The notes below the pieces were generated by a model, which worked only from the letters and a program-made list of their open reading frames with translations, made no database searches and had not been told where the DNA came from. From Kribbella sp. CA-293567 (GTDB lineage: Bacteria > Actinomycetota > Actinomycetes > Propionibacteriales > Kribbellaceae), in the NCBI RefSeq assembly GCF_027627575.1, contig NZ_CP114065.1, forward strand, positions 5,580,001-5,644,000: 64,000 nucleotides of DNA, given 5' to 3'. Numbering within the stretch: position 1 is the stretch's first letter; every line of letters begins with the position of its first letter. This document shows, one piece after another, positions 51,172 to 59,709 of this stretch. The position numbers and the translations under genes are program-made.

Positions 51172-51780
51172 TCAGTCGACGCCTGTCTCCTGGGATCGCT
51201 TGTTCGCGCCCTTGACGACGTAGTGGACGAGTCCGACGAGCCAGACGATGATGCAGATCGTGGTGTCACCGGGAGTGCGGTCGATCACCGCGATCGCGCT
51301 CAAGGTGCTCTGATCGGCTGCGATGAGCCCGGCCGTGCCAATGGCGAAGACGGGGAACCACGCCCAGGTGCGGTCGAACCAGACACTCAGGACCGCTGAC
51401 GCGCCGAGCACGAACAGGGTGTTCTCTGCTGTGACCTGGACGGCGTGATCCACGTCGACCACGAGTGAGGCGGGCAGCAGCGCGCAGAGTGCGACCGCAG
51501 TGCAGCCGAGCAGGAGACCGCCTCTCGCAGCCTGCATTCGTCGTGAGGCCTGGCGCTCGAGTTGTGGTGCCTCACCGGTGAGAACGAATCCGACGATCGG
51601 CGCCAACAGCAAGGGCAAGATGTGAAATCCAGTCAGCCGGGTGTAGTCGCCGTAGCTCTGTTCCACGGCCTGCGGCAGCTGGACTTGTACGAGGCCGAAT
51701 CCCAGCAGACCGGCTGCCGCTGCTGCTGCGGTGAACAGGTCGAAGCCGTGCAGCCGCAGAAAGGTCGCGGCTAGACGCAC
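51172..51780 (-). CDS. Hypothetical membrane protein of an ABC operon
   Basis: 202 aa, six hydrophobic helices (about residues 15-185) and a basic C-terminus (KGANKRSQETGVD). No family recognised; it looks like the membrane core of an ABC-2-type permease half. The GTG start at 51780 lies inside the upstream gene (10-bp overlap), so it is the third gene of the operon. Confidence 0.7.
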   Translation of the reverse strand: MRLAATFLRLHGFDLFTAAAAAAGLLGFGLVQVQLPQAVEQSYGDYTRLTGFHILPLLLAPIVGFVLTGEAPQLERQASRRMQAARGGLLLGCTAVALCALLPASLVVDVDHAVQVTAENTLFVLGASAVLSVWFDRTWAWFPVFAIGTAGLIAADQSTLSAIAVIDRTPGDTTICIIVWLVGLVHYVVKGANKRSQETGVD

Positions 51781-52979
51781 GAGATATCAGGTGGGCGCTG
51801 GTACCACCAGACAACTTGCTGGTCTGACGGCAGCTTCAGAATGGACGCGATGGAGTCGCGGCGCTGTGGCGCGGTGGCGTCATCGAGCTGCGACAGCAGC
51901 CAGGCGATGCGCTGGTTCGCTCCGCTCCCCAAGACCCGTTGACCGGGATTACCAGGGCCGCACAGATGCCAGGTTGTGGTTTCCCTTGCCAGCTCTCCAG
52001 CAGCTGCGACCGGGTCGGATGCCCAGAGGTTGACCGGGATCCAGTTCGCGGGTCGTTCCAGTCGATCCTCGATGATTCCTTCGGGCAGCGGCCGGCCTGC
52101 AGCGGCCAGGGGCGCCCACATCCTCGCCACCAACTGGGCAGCGGTGTTCCTGCGCCGATCGTGGTCTGGGAACGAGCACGACGGCACTGGCGTGTCGGCA
52201 CACACCATCGGGCCCTTCGCCGCGACCAGTTCGACCCGGCGTTGCGGCCCGGTCACGGACACTGATACCGCTGCGACGAGTAGCGCCGCTACTGGGACCG
52301 CCAGGAAGGCGCCCTTGGCGCGAGGCGTCAGTTGACGCCAGATGGTCGGCACAGAGACGAGGATCGCGAGCGCGAGCAAGATCAGGCATTGTGTGAGAAT
52401 GACCGCGGTCCGTGGCTCCAAGCCGGCGGGAAATCCGCCGTCGTCGATTCCGGTCAGCAGGTTGAACGCCGCGTCGGGCGTGCCGGCGGGGATGGCGCTG
52501 ACCATCCACCCCAGGAACAGGGCCATCGGTACTGCGATCGGGAATACGAGGTACCAGCCGAGCAGCCAGCCTATTGCGGAGTGCAGGGTGATCCAGGCTG
52601 CTCCTGCCAAGAGAATCGCGAAGTTCGGTGTCCGCCATGACGAGGCTGCCGTGTTGGTCCCCAGGGTGACCAACACGAGCAAGACAAGTACCACGTAGCC
52701 CCAGAAGGCGCTGGCCACCACCTGCGGCAACTGCGGCGGCAGCCTGCGTGAACTCATCGTCAGGTCTGGAACCGTTGCCCGGGCCGTTCGGGCGTCGAGC
52801 ACTGACCCTGCCGCCACTCCGATGACAGCCACCAGCGCATAGTTCACGGCTGTTTGCTGGCCCATGTTCCATTCACCGACCCACAGCCGGTTTCCCTGGA
52901 GCTGGACCAGTCCCGCGAGGAACGCCGGTACGGTGAAGTAGCGAGATGACGACGACCGGATCAGATACAGAATGCTCAA
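51771..52979 (-). CDS. ABC-exporter-like membrane protein with large exposed domain
   Basis: 402 aa. Six or more helices in the first 250 residues (VNYALVAVIGVAAGSVLDAR, FWGYVVLVLLVLVTL), then after a last helix near residue 240 a soluble domain of about 150 residues with four cysteines (VCADTPVPSCSF, HLCGPGNPG, PPDISCV). Most likely the permease for the adjacent ATPase, resembling lantibiotic or bacitracin-immunity type transporters only in layout. Start overlaps the ATPase stop by four bases (ATGA). Confidence 0.72.
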   Translation of the reverse strand: MSILYLIRSSSSRYFTVPAFLAGLVQLQGNRLWVGEWNMGQQTAVNYALVAVIGVAAGSVLDARTARATVPDLTMSSRRLPPQLPQVVASAFWGYVVLVLLVLVTLGTNTAASSWRTPNFAILLAGAAWITLHSAIGWLLGWYLVFPIAVPMALFLGWMVSAIPAGTPDAAFNLLTGIDDGGFPAGLEPRTAVILTQCLILLALAILVSVPTIWRQLTPRAKGAFLAVPVAALLVAAVSVSVTGPQRRVELVAAKGPMVCADTPVPSCSFPDHDRRRNTAAQLVARMWAPLAAAGRPLPEGIIEDRLERPANWIPVNLWASDPVAAAGELARETTTWHLCGPGNPGQRVLGSGANQRIAWLLSQLDDATAPQRRDSIASILKLPSDQQVVWWYQRPPDISCV

Positions 52980-53740
52980 CGCGGCTCCCCGGGAGCGTTG
53001 ACGATCGCCTGGTAGGCCGACTCCAGCAACTGTGTTGCCGATGCCGCGCTATCGGCGCGCCTCGCGAACTCTTCCACCGAACCGTCGAAGCGCACCATGC
53101 CATCGGTCAGCACGATCACGCGGTCGGCCAACTCGGGCACGTCCTGCAGGATGTGGGTGGTGACCAGCACACACGCGTCATCGCCTGCGATATCTCTGAT
53201 CGTGGCCCGAAGGTTGGCGCGTTGTGCTGGGTCAAGTCCCGACATCGGCTCGTCCAAGAGCACAACAGGCGGGCGGTGCACGATGGCCGTCGCGATCGAT
53301 GCCCGACGCTGCATCCCGCCGGATAGCTTCTTGGCCGGTTTGTTTGCCTGCTCGGTCAATCCCACTGCAGCTAGTGCCTTCGACGCCAACGCGTCGGCCC
53401 TTTTGGGAGGGCACTGTTTCAGCCAAGCGGCATACGTGACGAATTCAAGGATGCTCGCTCGACGAGGTAACCGTGGCTCCTGCGGCAGGACCCCGAGCAG
53501 TCTCATCATCTCGCGACGCTGACGGAACGGGTCCAGCCCGCAGACGGCGAGCTCGCCCGTGGCCGGCCGTTTCTCGCCGGCTATGCACTTCACAAGGGTG
53601 GTCTTTCCGGCCCCGTTCGGTCCGAGCAGCACAGTGACACCGGCCTGGAGCGTGAGGTTGACATCCTCGAGGGCTGACTGTGCTCCATAGCGCACAGTCA
53701 GCCCTTGAGCAGATACCAACGGTGTGCCTTTTACCACCAC
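52976..53740 (-). CDS. ABC transporter ATP-binding protein
   Basis: 254-aa ATPase of the ABC-2 exporter type: Walker A LLGPNGAGKTTLVKC (about residues 38-52), signature KLSGGMQRRASIA, Walker B VVLLDEPMSGLDPA, H-loop LVTTHILQD. The start is GTG 53740. First gene of a three-gene exporter operon with two membrane proteins. The cargo is unknown; the close ECF/anti-sigma pair and remnants give no hint. Confidence 0.92.
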   Translation of the reverse strand: MVVKGTPLVSAQGLTVRYGAQSALEDVNLTLQAGVTVLLGPNGAGKTTLVKCIAGEKRPATGELAVCGLDPFRQRREMMRLLGVLPQEPRLPRRASILEFVTYAAWLKQCPPKRADALASKALAAVGLTEQANKPAKKLSGGMQRRASIATAIVHRPPVVLLDEPMSGLDPAQRANLRATIRDIAGDDACVLVTTHILQDVPELADRVIVLTDGMVRFDGSVEEFARRADSAASATQLLESAYQAIVNAPGEPR

Positions 53741-53833
53741 GCCTCGAAGTTAGCACTCGCGCTGGTGTTTCCACTGGTCCCGTTGGCTGCGTCGAAGTGA
53801 TAGCTCGCACTCGGCCACGCACCACCCCAGAAC

Positions 53834-54055
53834 TTATCGATTGTTGCTTCGGGCAAGCATGCTCCAGTCGGAACCAACCCGCTCGAACAGCCCGACATCT
53901 AGGTTGGCTGGGCTGAAGTGTGCGGGACCTTCGCCGTCGAGTGACGAGATCGCGGCCGCAGGTCGTTTCGCTGCCCGGATGGCCAACTGGACCAGCCAGG
54001 AAGTAGCGTCCGGGCCGGCCGTGAAGCGGGCCCCGACTGCGCAGGAGCAGGCCAA
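53834..54055 (-). pseudogene. C-terminal gene fragment, family unknown
   Basis: About 73 codons, only a TTG as possible start, no ribosome binding site. The sequence DATSWLVQLAIRAAKRPAAA then NLDVGLFERVGSDWSMLARS reads like the end of a real protein. It overlaps no other gene. Together with the + strand remnant at 54068 it fills the otherwise gene-free 53741-54199. Confidence 0.4.
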
Positions 54056-54067
54056 GGCGCCAGCAAC

Positions 54068-54199
54068 GTGAGCTGGGCAGTGCGCCAGGCACAGTCGTTC
54101 AAGTTCAGCGTCGTGTGGGCCAGCGCGAACCCCTGCATGCAGATCCGCGGCGGCAAGACAGGGCTGTACTCGTACCGGGCCAACTGCAACCTCGGCTAG
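54068..54199 (+). pseudogene. C-terminal remnant of a small secreted protein
   Basis: 44 codons ending SVVWASANPCMQIRGGKTGL and YSYRANCNLG, then TAG. The Cys/Gly/Tyr-rich tail resembles small exported actinobacterial proteins, but no signal peptide is present. A GTG starts the frame, without convincing ribosome binding site. Confidence 0.35.
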
Positions 54200-54409
54200 C
54201 TAGCGTTCCGCGGGCTTGTCCGTCTCCGGACGGGCAGGTCCGCGCGACCGGCCGGCGCGGTGGTCCTCACTGATCTTCGCATCCCACTCGTCGGTCTCGA
54301 CACGACGCCTTGACGAGGTGAGCGCCCTGAACAGCCACCGCAGCAGCAGAGCCAGCGCGAAGATCGCTAGCGCGATCAGCAGCCCATCGAACCATGACAG
54401 GTCAAACAT
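54200..54409 (-). CDS. Small single-helix membrane protein
   Basis: 69 aa: one N-terminal membrane helix (about residues 8-29, LLIALAIFALALLLRWLFRA) and a charged cytoplasmic tail rich in Arg, Asp and Glu. ATG 54409 with a GGAGG site upstream. No family recognised. Confidence 0.65.
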   Translation of the reverse strand: MFDLSWFDGLLIALAIFALALLLRWLFRALTSSRRRVETDEWDAKISEDHRAGRSRGPARPETDKPAER

Positions 54410-54436
54410 CGCAGCCTCCTCGACCGGCAGTCAGGT

Positions 54437-55135
54437 TCACGAAGCTATCAGCTTCTGCAGAACGGCCCCGTCGCGACCAAACGCGGTCACCGTGGCCGGC
54501 CCGGCCGGTGCCGGCCACCACGCCAGGTAGTAGCCGTCGGCCACCGACGCGGTCACTTCCACGCCTTCGGTCGTCACGACCTTGACCTTCTCGACCCCGG
54601 CCGCCACTCGCCCGTAGACGTATCTGGCGCCTTCGCCCTCATCGAGCGATCCACCGTTGCCGATCAGCGACACGGAACTGCCGGCAGGCAACGCAACGGC
54701 GATCGTCCGTCCGGCTGACCGGTTGGTGTCGTCGAAGATGCACACCGCGATGCTGTCGCCTCCGCCGAGCAGCGCGGCGGTGAAGTCACCTCGTTGCTCG
54801 GTCACTACCGGCCGCAACTGCAGCGCGCTGCCCACCGAGTCGGTCGGTCCAGAGGGAACCGACGACGTGCACTGTCCCAGACGGGGGTCATCGGCCGAAA
54901 TTGTCACCGGTCGCGGGATCGCCGTCCACGACGCGTACGCCGACGCGGGAAACAGCAGCGGATAAGTCACCACACCCGCCATCACGGCCGCGGCAGCTGC
55001 CACCGAACCTCGCACCACGTTGCGCCGCCGGCGGCGCTCGACACCGGCGACGCCGGCCAGAACTGTCGCGCGAGCCCGGCTCTTCCCGTCATCGGTCAAC
55101 GGTTCGGCCTCGAGTACAGCGCTCTCGAAATCCAT
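54437..55135 (-). CDS. Anti-sigma-factor-like membrane protein
   Basis: 232 aa: a short cytoplasmic N-terminus (about 1-40, with acidic helix and the RRRRR stop-transfer block), one membrane helix (about 43-62), and an extracytoplasmic domain with two cysteines (in GQCTSS and AVCIFDD). ATG 55135 overlaps the sigma stop by one base (TGATG). This layout fits a membrane-bound anti-sigma factor, but no ZAS zinc motif (HxxxCxxC) is present. Confidence 0.72.
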   Translation of the reverse strand: MDFESAVLEAEPLTDDGKSRARATVLAGVAGVERRRRRNVVRGSVAAAAAVMAGVVTYPLLFPASAYASWTAIPRPVTISADDPRLGQCTSSVPSGPTDSVGSALQLRPVVTEQRGDFTAALLGGGDSIAVCIFDDTNRSAGRTIAVALPAGSSVSLIGNGGSLDEGEGARYVYGRVAAGVEKVKVVTTEGVEVTASVADGYYLAWWPAPAGPATVTAFGRDGAVLQKLIAS

Positions 55136-55752
55136 CAGAAAACCCCTTCGATCGTGTGCTGCTCAAACGCCTCTTGAGCAGCCTCAGCAACGTTCTTGCG
55201 TGCACGGGAGAGCCGAGACTTCACCGTCCCCAACGGGATCCCGAGCAGCCGGGCGACCTCGTCCTGGCCCAGTTCGGCATAGACACACAGCTCGTAGACA
55301 TTGCGATACGGCACCGGCATCGCGGCCACCTGCCGCCGCAACCACACACGCTGCCGCTCGAGCTCGACTGCCCGCACAGCGTCCTCGGCGATATCCGGCA
55401 CCACCAGCAGTGTGGGATCACCTGCACGCCCGTCGCGCCGGGTGGCGCGCTCCGCACTCCGGACCTGCTTCTGCAGAACCCGCTTGGCGATCGTCAGCAA
55501 GATCGGCAACGCCGATCCTTCACGCACCACGAACGATCTCCGCGAGCGCCAGACCTCGATGAAAGTCTCCGACAACACGTCCTCGGAATCGACCGATCCC
55601 CCCGCCGCCCGCCGGCAATAGCGATGCACCCGATCCGCATGACGATCGAACAGCACCCCCAGCGCAGCCATATCACCGCCGCGCATCGCCTGCCACTGAG
55701 CAGCGTCACCCGCGGATTCATCGACCATGCCCTGTTCATACCCGCCCACCAT
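55135..55752 (-). CDS. ECF-type RNA polymerase sigma factor
   Basis: 205 aa. Region 2 (LFDRHADRVHRYCRRAAGGS, SEDVLSETFIEVWRSRRSF) binds the -10 element; region 4 (MPVPYRNVYELCVYAELGQD, then EVARLLGIPLGTVKSRLSRA) binds the -35. ATG 55752 with GGGGGAAC upstream is preferred; the open frame extends to 55848, and a later ATG at 55728 is possible. Coupled to the anti-sigma-like gene downstream. Likely autoregulated from the 164-bp spacer to the divergent secreted-protein gene. Confidence 0.92.
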   Translation of the reverse strand: MVGGYEQGMVDESAGDAAQWQAMRGGDMAALGVLFDRHADRVHRYCRRAAGGSVDSEDVLSETFIEVWRSRRSFVVREGSALPILLTIAKRVLQKQVRSAERATRRDGRAGDPTLLVVPDIAEDAVRAVELERQRVWLRRQVAAMPVPYRNVYELCVYAELGQDEVARLLGIPLGTVKSRLSRARKNVAEAAQEAFEQHTIEGVF

Positions 55753-55916
55753 CACAAAGTTCCCCCGACACCACGACCATCGATCGCTCACACGGTCACC
55801 CGCCACCGTCCGGGCAGAGGTCACTGATCTGTAAGCGTTCGGTAACACACTGTGCGTAGGTTCGGCCGGACATTCGCACTCGCGGGTGGTCGTCTCACGA
55901 TCATGTCTGGGGAACC

Positions 55917-56291
55917 ATGTTCAACCTTCGCAAAGTTGCCGTCGCCTCCGCCTCCATCGGGTCTTTCGTGGCGCTCGGCTTGTCATTGCCCGCCGCTGCG
56001 GCCGGGCCGGAAGCGGTCAACGTCACCAGCAAGAGCATGTGGGTGGCTCCGGCCGGAGAGGTCAGCACCGCAGGAATCACGGCCGTCGACTGTGAAGGGT
56101 TCCTGAGCGGTGCGACCGGCCTCATCCGCTGCTACAGCGGCCCTGCCGGCACCACGCAGTTCCGGGCCATGGTCCAGTGCCAGAACGGCACCATCGTGTA
56201 CGGCGCCTGGAACTCCTACGGCATCTTGACGTCGGCAACCTGCGCCTCGGGTGCAGGGAACGCAACGCGGGCCGGCGCGCAGTTCAGGTAG
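55917..56291 (+). CDS. Small secreted protein
   Basis: 124 aa with signal peptide (about residues 1-29, cleavage after LPAAAA) and a mature part of 95 residues with four cysteines (VDCEG, IRCYS, VQCQN, ATCAS) in even spacing, so two disulfides are likely. No family recognised. ATG 55917. It is divergent from the sigma factor and may be its target. Confidence 0.72.
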   Translation: MFNLRKVAVASASIGSFVALGLSLPAAAAGPEAVNVTSKSMWVAPAGEVSTAGITAVDCEGFLSGATGLIRCYSGPAGTTQFRAMVQCQNGTIVYGAWNSYGILTSATCASGAGNATRAGAQFR

Positions 56292-56298
56292 CCATCTG

Positions 56299-56342
56299 CC
56301 GCTGCTCCCACATCTGACGAACCCAAGATGTGGGAGCAGCGG
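56299..56342 (+). terminator. 17-bp perfect hairpin downstream of the secreted-protein gene
   Basis: CCGCTGCTCCCACATCT (56299-56315), 10-nt loop, then exact complement AGATGTGGGAGCAGCGG (56326-56342). No T-run follows, but a stem of this strength 8 bp after a stop codon is likely a terminator or mRNA-stabilising structure. Confidence 0.6.
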
Positions 56343-56417
56343 TCTGCCCAGCGGTGAGCAGCACTGTCCGGGCGTTCCAGCCGGGACGTCCCTGAAGTAC
56401 GTCGATGGAGAGAAACG

Positions 56418-56975
56418 ATGAAGACTCGCGCACTCGTCACAGCCGCGATCGTGGCTGTCGCGCCGTTCGTGACGGTCAGCCAGGCCCACGCCGCGTCCCC
56501 GGCGCCCGATTCCGCCGCCGGCGTCACCATGGGGGTCCAAACCACCGCCCTCAAGATCGACGACACGATGGCGCAGGTCCTGGACGGCAAGGCGGCAAGC
56601 TTCACGCTCGTCGCCGAGACTACGAACTTCGCGCAGCGCGTTCGCCTCTGGCGCGACACCTCGACCGGCAACCTGCACGGGCAGATCGCGTTCTCGAAGC
56701 CTGGCGACTCGGTCTGGCTGGCGGGCGACGGCTGCCCCGGCTCGGCGACCACCTGCAATCTGGCCTACGTACCGGCCGGCGGCAGCGAAGCCAACACCAT
56801 CCCCTCCAACGGGGTCGTCGATGCGTGTGGTCGGCACGACTTCGGCGGCTCAACCACCTCCGTCGTGTGCACCTGCATCGTCTGCAAGACGGAGCCTCGC
56901 AAGGCGGCGACACGCCCGTCGGCAGCAGGCCCAGCGGCTCGCCGTACCGGCAGTACCGATCCCAGCCGGTCATAG
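56418..56975 (+). CDS. Secreted protein with aberrant C-terminus
   Basis: 185 aa. Signal peptide (about residues 1-25, cleavage after AHA); the mature part is polar, with LVAETTNFAQRVRLWRDTST and SVWLAGDGCPGSATTCNLAY. The last 30 residues after CIVCKTE are Arg/Ala/Pro-rich and low in pattern, unlike the body, suggesting a frameshift or fusion. The antisense strand of that tail also looks coding-like. ATG 56418 with AGAGA upstream. No family recognised. Confidence 0.6.
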   Translation: MKTRALVTAAIVAVAPFVTVSQAHAASPAPDSAAGVTMGVQTTALKIDDTMAQVLDGKAASFTLVAETTNFAQRVRLWRDTSTGNLHGQIAFSKPGDSVWLAGDGCPGSATTCNLAYVPAGGSEANTIPSNGVVDACGRHDFGGSTTSVVCTCIVCKTEPRKAATRPSAAGPAARRTGSTDPSRS

Positions 56976-57051
56976 GCCGGCGTCTCCTCGATGTAGGTGT
57001 CGTACGGCGGACTGTCGTCGAGCCGGTCCGCTGCCCCAGTGACAATGAGCC

Positions 57052-57921
57052 ATGACCGCCGAAGCGCTCGAGTTGCTCCCCGTCCTGGACCTCCGGCTCG
57101 CCTGCCGAACGGTTGGCGAGGGCCGACCGGTGGTGTTCGTCCACGGCAACCCGACGTCGTCGTACCTCTGGCGGAAGGTGATGAGCCCGCGCCTCGGTCG
57201 TTGCATCGCACCCGACCTGCCCGGCATGGGCAACTCCGACGCGGTAGACGGCACCGACCCACACCGGTACCGGTTCACCACCCACCAGCGGTACTTCGAC
57301 GCCTTCCTCGACGCCCTGCACCTGGACCTGGACCAGCCCATCGTGCTCGTCGGACACGACTGGGGTGGCGTGCTCGCCACCAGCTGGGCCCGCCGTCATC
57401 CGGACGACGTCGCCGGAATCGCCTACCTCGAGACCCTCGTCGCGCCGGTCACCTGGGACAGCCCCAACGCTCCCAGCCCGGACCTCTTCCAACCACTCCG
57501 CGGCCCAGCGGGCGAGCACCTGATCCTGACCGACAACATCTTCATCGAACAAGTCCTTCAGGCCGGCACTCTGCGGCATCTGAGTGACCATGACCTCGCG
57601 GCGTACCGGCGCCCCTACCTCGAACCTGGTGAATCACGCCGCCCGATGCTCACCTGGGCCCAGGAAATCCCCATCGACGGCGAACCCGCCGACGTCCATC
57701 AGATCGTCACCGCCAACGCCCGATGGATGGCGACCTGCGACGTACCCAAGCTGTTCATCAACGGCTCCCCCGGTGCACTGCTCACCGGCCCACTGCGTGA
57801 GTTCTGCCGCGACTGGCCGGCCCAGCAGGAGATCACAGTCAAGGGATCCCACTTCCTGCCCGAGGACTCCCCAGCAGAGATCGAGACCGCGCTGGCACGC
57901 TGGATCCCGACCCTTGGCTGA
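57052..57921 (+). CDS. Haloalkane-dehalogenase-like alpha/beta hydrolase
   Basis: 289 aa. All residues of the haloalkane dehalogenase subfamily II pentad are in place: halide-binding N33 (HGNPTSSYLW) and W104, nucleophile D103 (GHDWGG), acid E127 (AYLETLVAP) and base H267 (GSHFLPEDSP). The reaction is hydrolytic replacement of halide on alkyl halides; the natural substrate in soil actinobacteria is usually unknown. ATG 57052; ribosome binding site weak. No signal peptide. It is a single gene. Confidence 0.88.
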   Translation: MTAEALELLPVLDLRLACRTVGEGRPVVFVHGNPTSSYLWRKVMSPRLGRCIAPDLPGMGNSDAVDGTDPHRYRFTTHQRYFDAFLDALHLDLDQPIVLVGHDWGGVLATSWARRHPDDVAGIAYLETLVAPVTWDSPNAPSPDLFQPLRGPAGEHLILTDNIFIEQVLQAGTLRHLSDHDLAAYRRPYLEPGESRRPMLTWAQEIPIDGEPADVHQIVTANARWMATCDVPKLFINGSPGALLTGPLREFCRDWPAQQEITVKGSHFLPEDSPAEIETALARWIPTLG

Positions 57922-58051
57922 GACTCAGGTCGAGGTACTCGTGGCAACCACAGATGCTCGATCGGGACTGCTCCCGACCAGCCGACGTGAGATCTCATCG
58001 AGAACCTACTCGCTGGCATGATGCGGCATCGACTAGGAGCGGGGGTATCCG

Positions 58052-58669
58052 ATGCGAACTTGCCGTGTGATAGCCGGTGTTACCGGGGCTGTCGGGGTGC
58101 TGGGGGCGGTAGGAAGTCAGGTCGCGGCCGTCAGCGCCGACCGGACTTTCGCGTCGACTTCGACCGTGGCGCAGAGTCTGATCTCGATCGGGGTGCCGTT
58201 CATCGGTGCGGTGGCCGCGGCTCGGCGGGAGCGGTCTATGTTCAAGCTGGCCCTCGGGTACGCCGTGGGGTTGGCGGCCGCCGGGCTGGTGGCGTCGATC
58301 CTCGTTGCCTGGTTGGTGCCGTCGACCGCGAACAGCCCGTGGGAGCATGCGCCGATCATCGTGGTTGGGGCCTTCGTCACGCAAATCGTCGCGCAGTTGG
58401 TCGGTACCGGGCTTGGCCTGCTGATCGGCCGTGGCTGGATCGCGGCGGTCCTCACGATCCTGCTGCCGCTCGGCTTGTACGGCGTACTGTCCGTGGCCGC
58501 ACCAGGCGCGCGGGCGTGGCTCACGCCGTACGGGTCGGCTCGATTGTGGTGGACGGGCGAGTTCGGTGGTCCGGACGTGCTGCCGTTCCTGGTGGTGCTC
58601 ACGTTGTGGGGGCTCGCCCTCAACCTCGCAGGGCTCCACGTCGCGCGTTCGCGACGAGCCCGCGGGTGA
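58052..58669 (+). CDS. Hypothetical membrane protein
   Basis: 205 aa with five or six membrane helices (about residues 5-30, 42-60, 68-92, 103-125, 132-150, 175-195). No family recognised. ATG 58052 with GGGGG upstream. Convergent with the DUF1330 gene. Confidence 0.7.
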   Translation: MRTCRVIAGVTGAVGVLGAVGSQVAAVSADRTFASTSTVAQSLISIGVPFIGAVAAARRERSMFKLALGYAVGLAAAGLVASILVAWLVPSTANSPWEHAPIIVVGAFVTQIVAQLVGTGLGLLIGRGWIAAVLTILLPLGLYGVLSVAAPGARAWLTPYGSARLWWTGEFGGPDVLPFLVVLTLWGLALNLAGLHVARSRRARG

Positions 58670-58692
58670 TGACCGGTCACCTGAAGGCTTGC

Positions 58693-58977
58693 TCAGCCCT
58701 CGATGACCAAGGCGCGAGCCTGCGTGAAGGACTGGCGGAACGCACGCAGCGGGGCGTATTCCGGCGAGTCGAAGTACGCCTGGACGGCCTGCTTGTCCGG
58801 GAACCTGATGATGACGCCGATCGCGGGCCGATCGTCGCGCTCGATCGGGAGCGGGTCGGTGTCGCGGGCCAGTGGCTCGCCGCCGTACTTGATCACCAGC
58901 GGGAGACTCTGTCGCTCGTACTCGCCGAACCGTTCGGCGTCCGCCGGGGTTGCTTCGATCACCAGGTACGCGCTCAT
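58693..58977 (-). CDS. DUF1330 family protein
   Basis: 94-aa ferredoxin-like (dimeric alpha-beta barrel) protein: AYLVIEATPADAERFGEYER, VIIRFPDKQAVQAYFDSPEY and RQSFTQARALVIEG cover the whole DUF1330 pattern. Ligand or reaction unknown. ATG 58977. Confidence 0.88.
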   Translation of the reverse strand: MSAYLVIEATPADAERFGEYERQSLPLVIKYGGEPLARDTDPLPIERDDRPAIGVIIRFPDKQAVQAYFDSPEYAPLRAFRQSFTQARALVIEG

Positions 58978-59049
58978 GACTTCTCCCCTTCATCAATCTC
59001 GTATCACCAATGCAAACACTCGCCTGATCACGAACTACGGCTGTTGGGA

Positions 59050-59430
59050 TCAGTGATGATGGGCATGCCCCACGCGATTCTTGGCTACGTCGGAGCGAAC
59101 CTGGTCCATGTCGAGCTCCCTGATCTTCTCGAGAAGGTCCTCGAGGTCGGGTTTCGGCAGAGCGCCGGCCTGGAGGTACACCCCGACCTGGTCGCGGAAG
59201 ACCGCCAGGGTGGGTAGCGCCCGGATACCGAACGAGTCAGCCACCTTGGTCGCCGCTTCGACGTCCACCTTGCCGAACACGATGTCCGGGTTGGCGTCCG
59301 AAGCAGCCTCGTAGATCGGTGCGAACAACTTGCACGCGGGACACCATTCAGCCCAGAAGTCGAGAATCACGATCCCGTCGCGACCCGTTACCTCGTCCAC
59401 GTTCGCGTCCGTCACGTCGATCGTCGACAT
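59050..59430 (-). CDS. Thioredoxin with atypical WCPAC active site
   Basis: 126 aa thioredoxin fold: active site FWAEWCPACKLFAP (C30, C33), cis-Pro P73 in RALPTLAVF. Canonical thioredoxins have WCGPC; the Pro-Ala pair between the cysteines should change redox potential. A C-terminal tail ends GHAHHH and may bind metal. Cytoplasmic, no signal peptide. ATG 59430. Just upstream a minus-strand frame of about 30 codons (ends LIRDGLIEVVR, stop 59464) looks coding-like but has no start I can defend. Confidence 0.9.
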   Translation of the reverse strand: MSTIDVTDANVDEVTGRDGIVILDFWAEWCPACKLFAPIYEAASDANPDIVFGKVDVEAATKVADSFGIRALPTLAVFRDQVGVYLQAGALPKPDLEDLLEKIRELDMDQVRSDVAKNRVGHAHHH

Positions 59431-59709
59431 CGGATTTCCTCTCGTCGGTGTGTCTGTGGTCGCTCACCGGACGACCTCGATCAGCCCGTCCCGGATCAGC
59501 CGCCGGCAGCGAACCAACCTCCGGGAGTCGACGGCGGCGCATGAGTCGATGTTTCCGGCAGTTCGTGTGTCGGTCGGAGCCGATCCTTACGAGGCTCTGG
59601 GACGACATCAACCGCGTGCGGCTACACAAACCTGTCGGGCGCTCCTGGTAAGGCAGCGGCGTACGCCGGCACAAACCTGCAAGGTCCCCGAGGAGCAAGG
59701 TAGACCACT

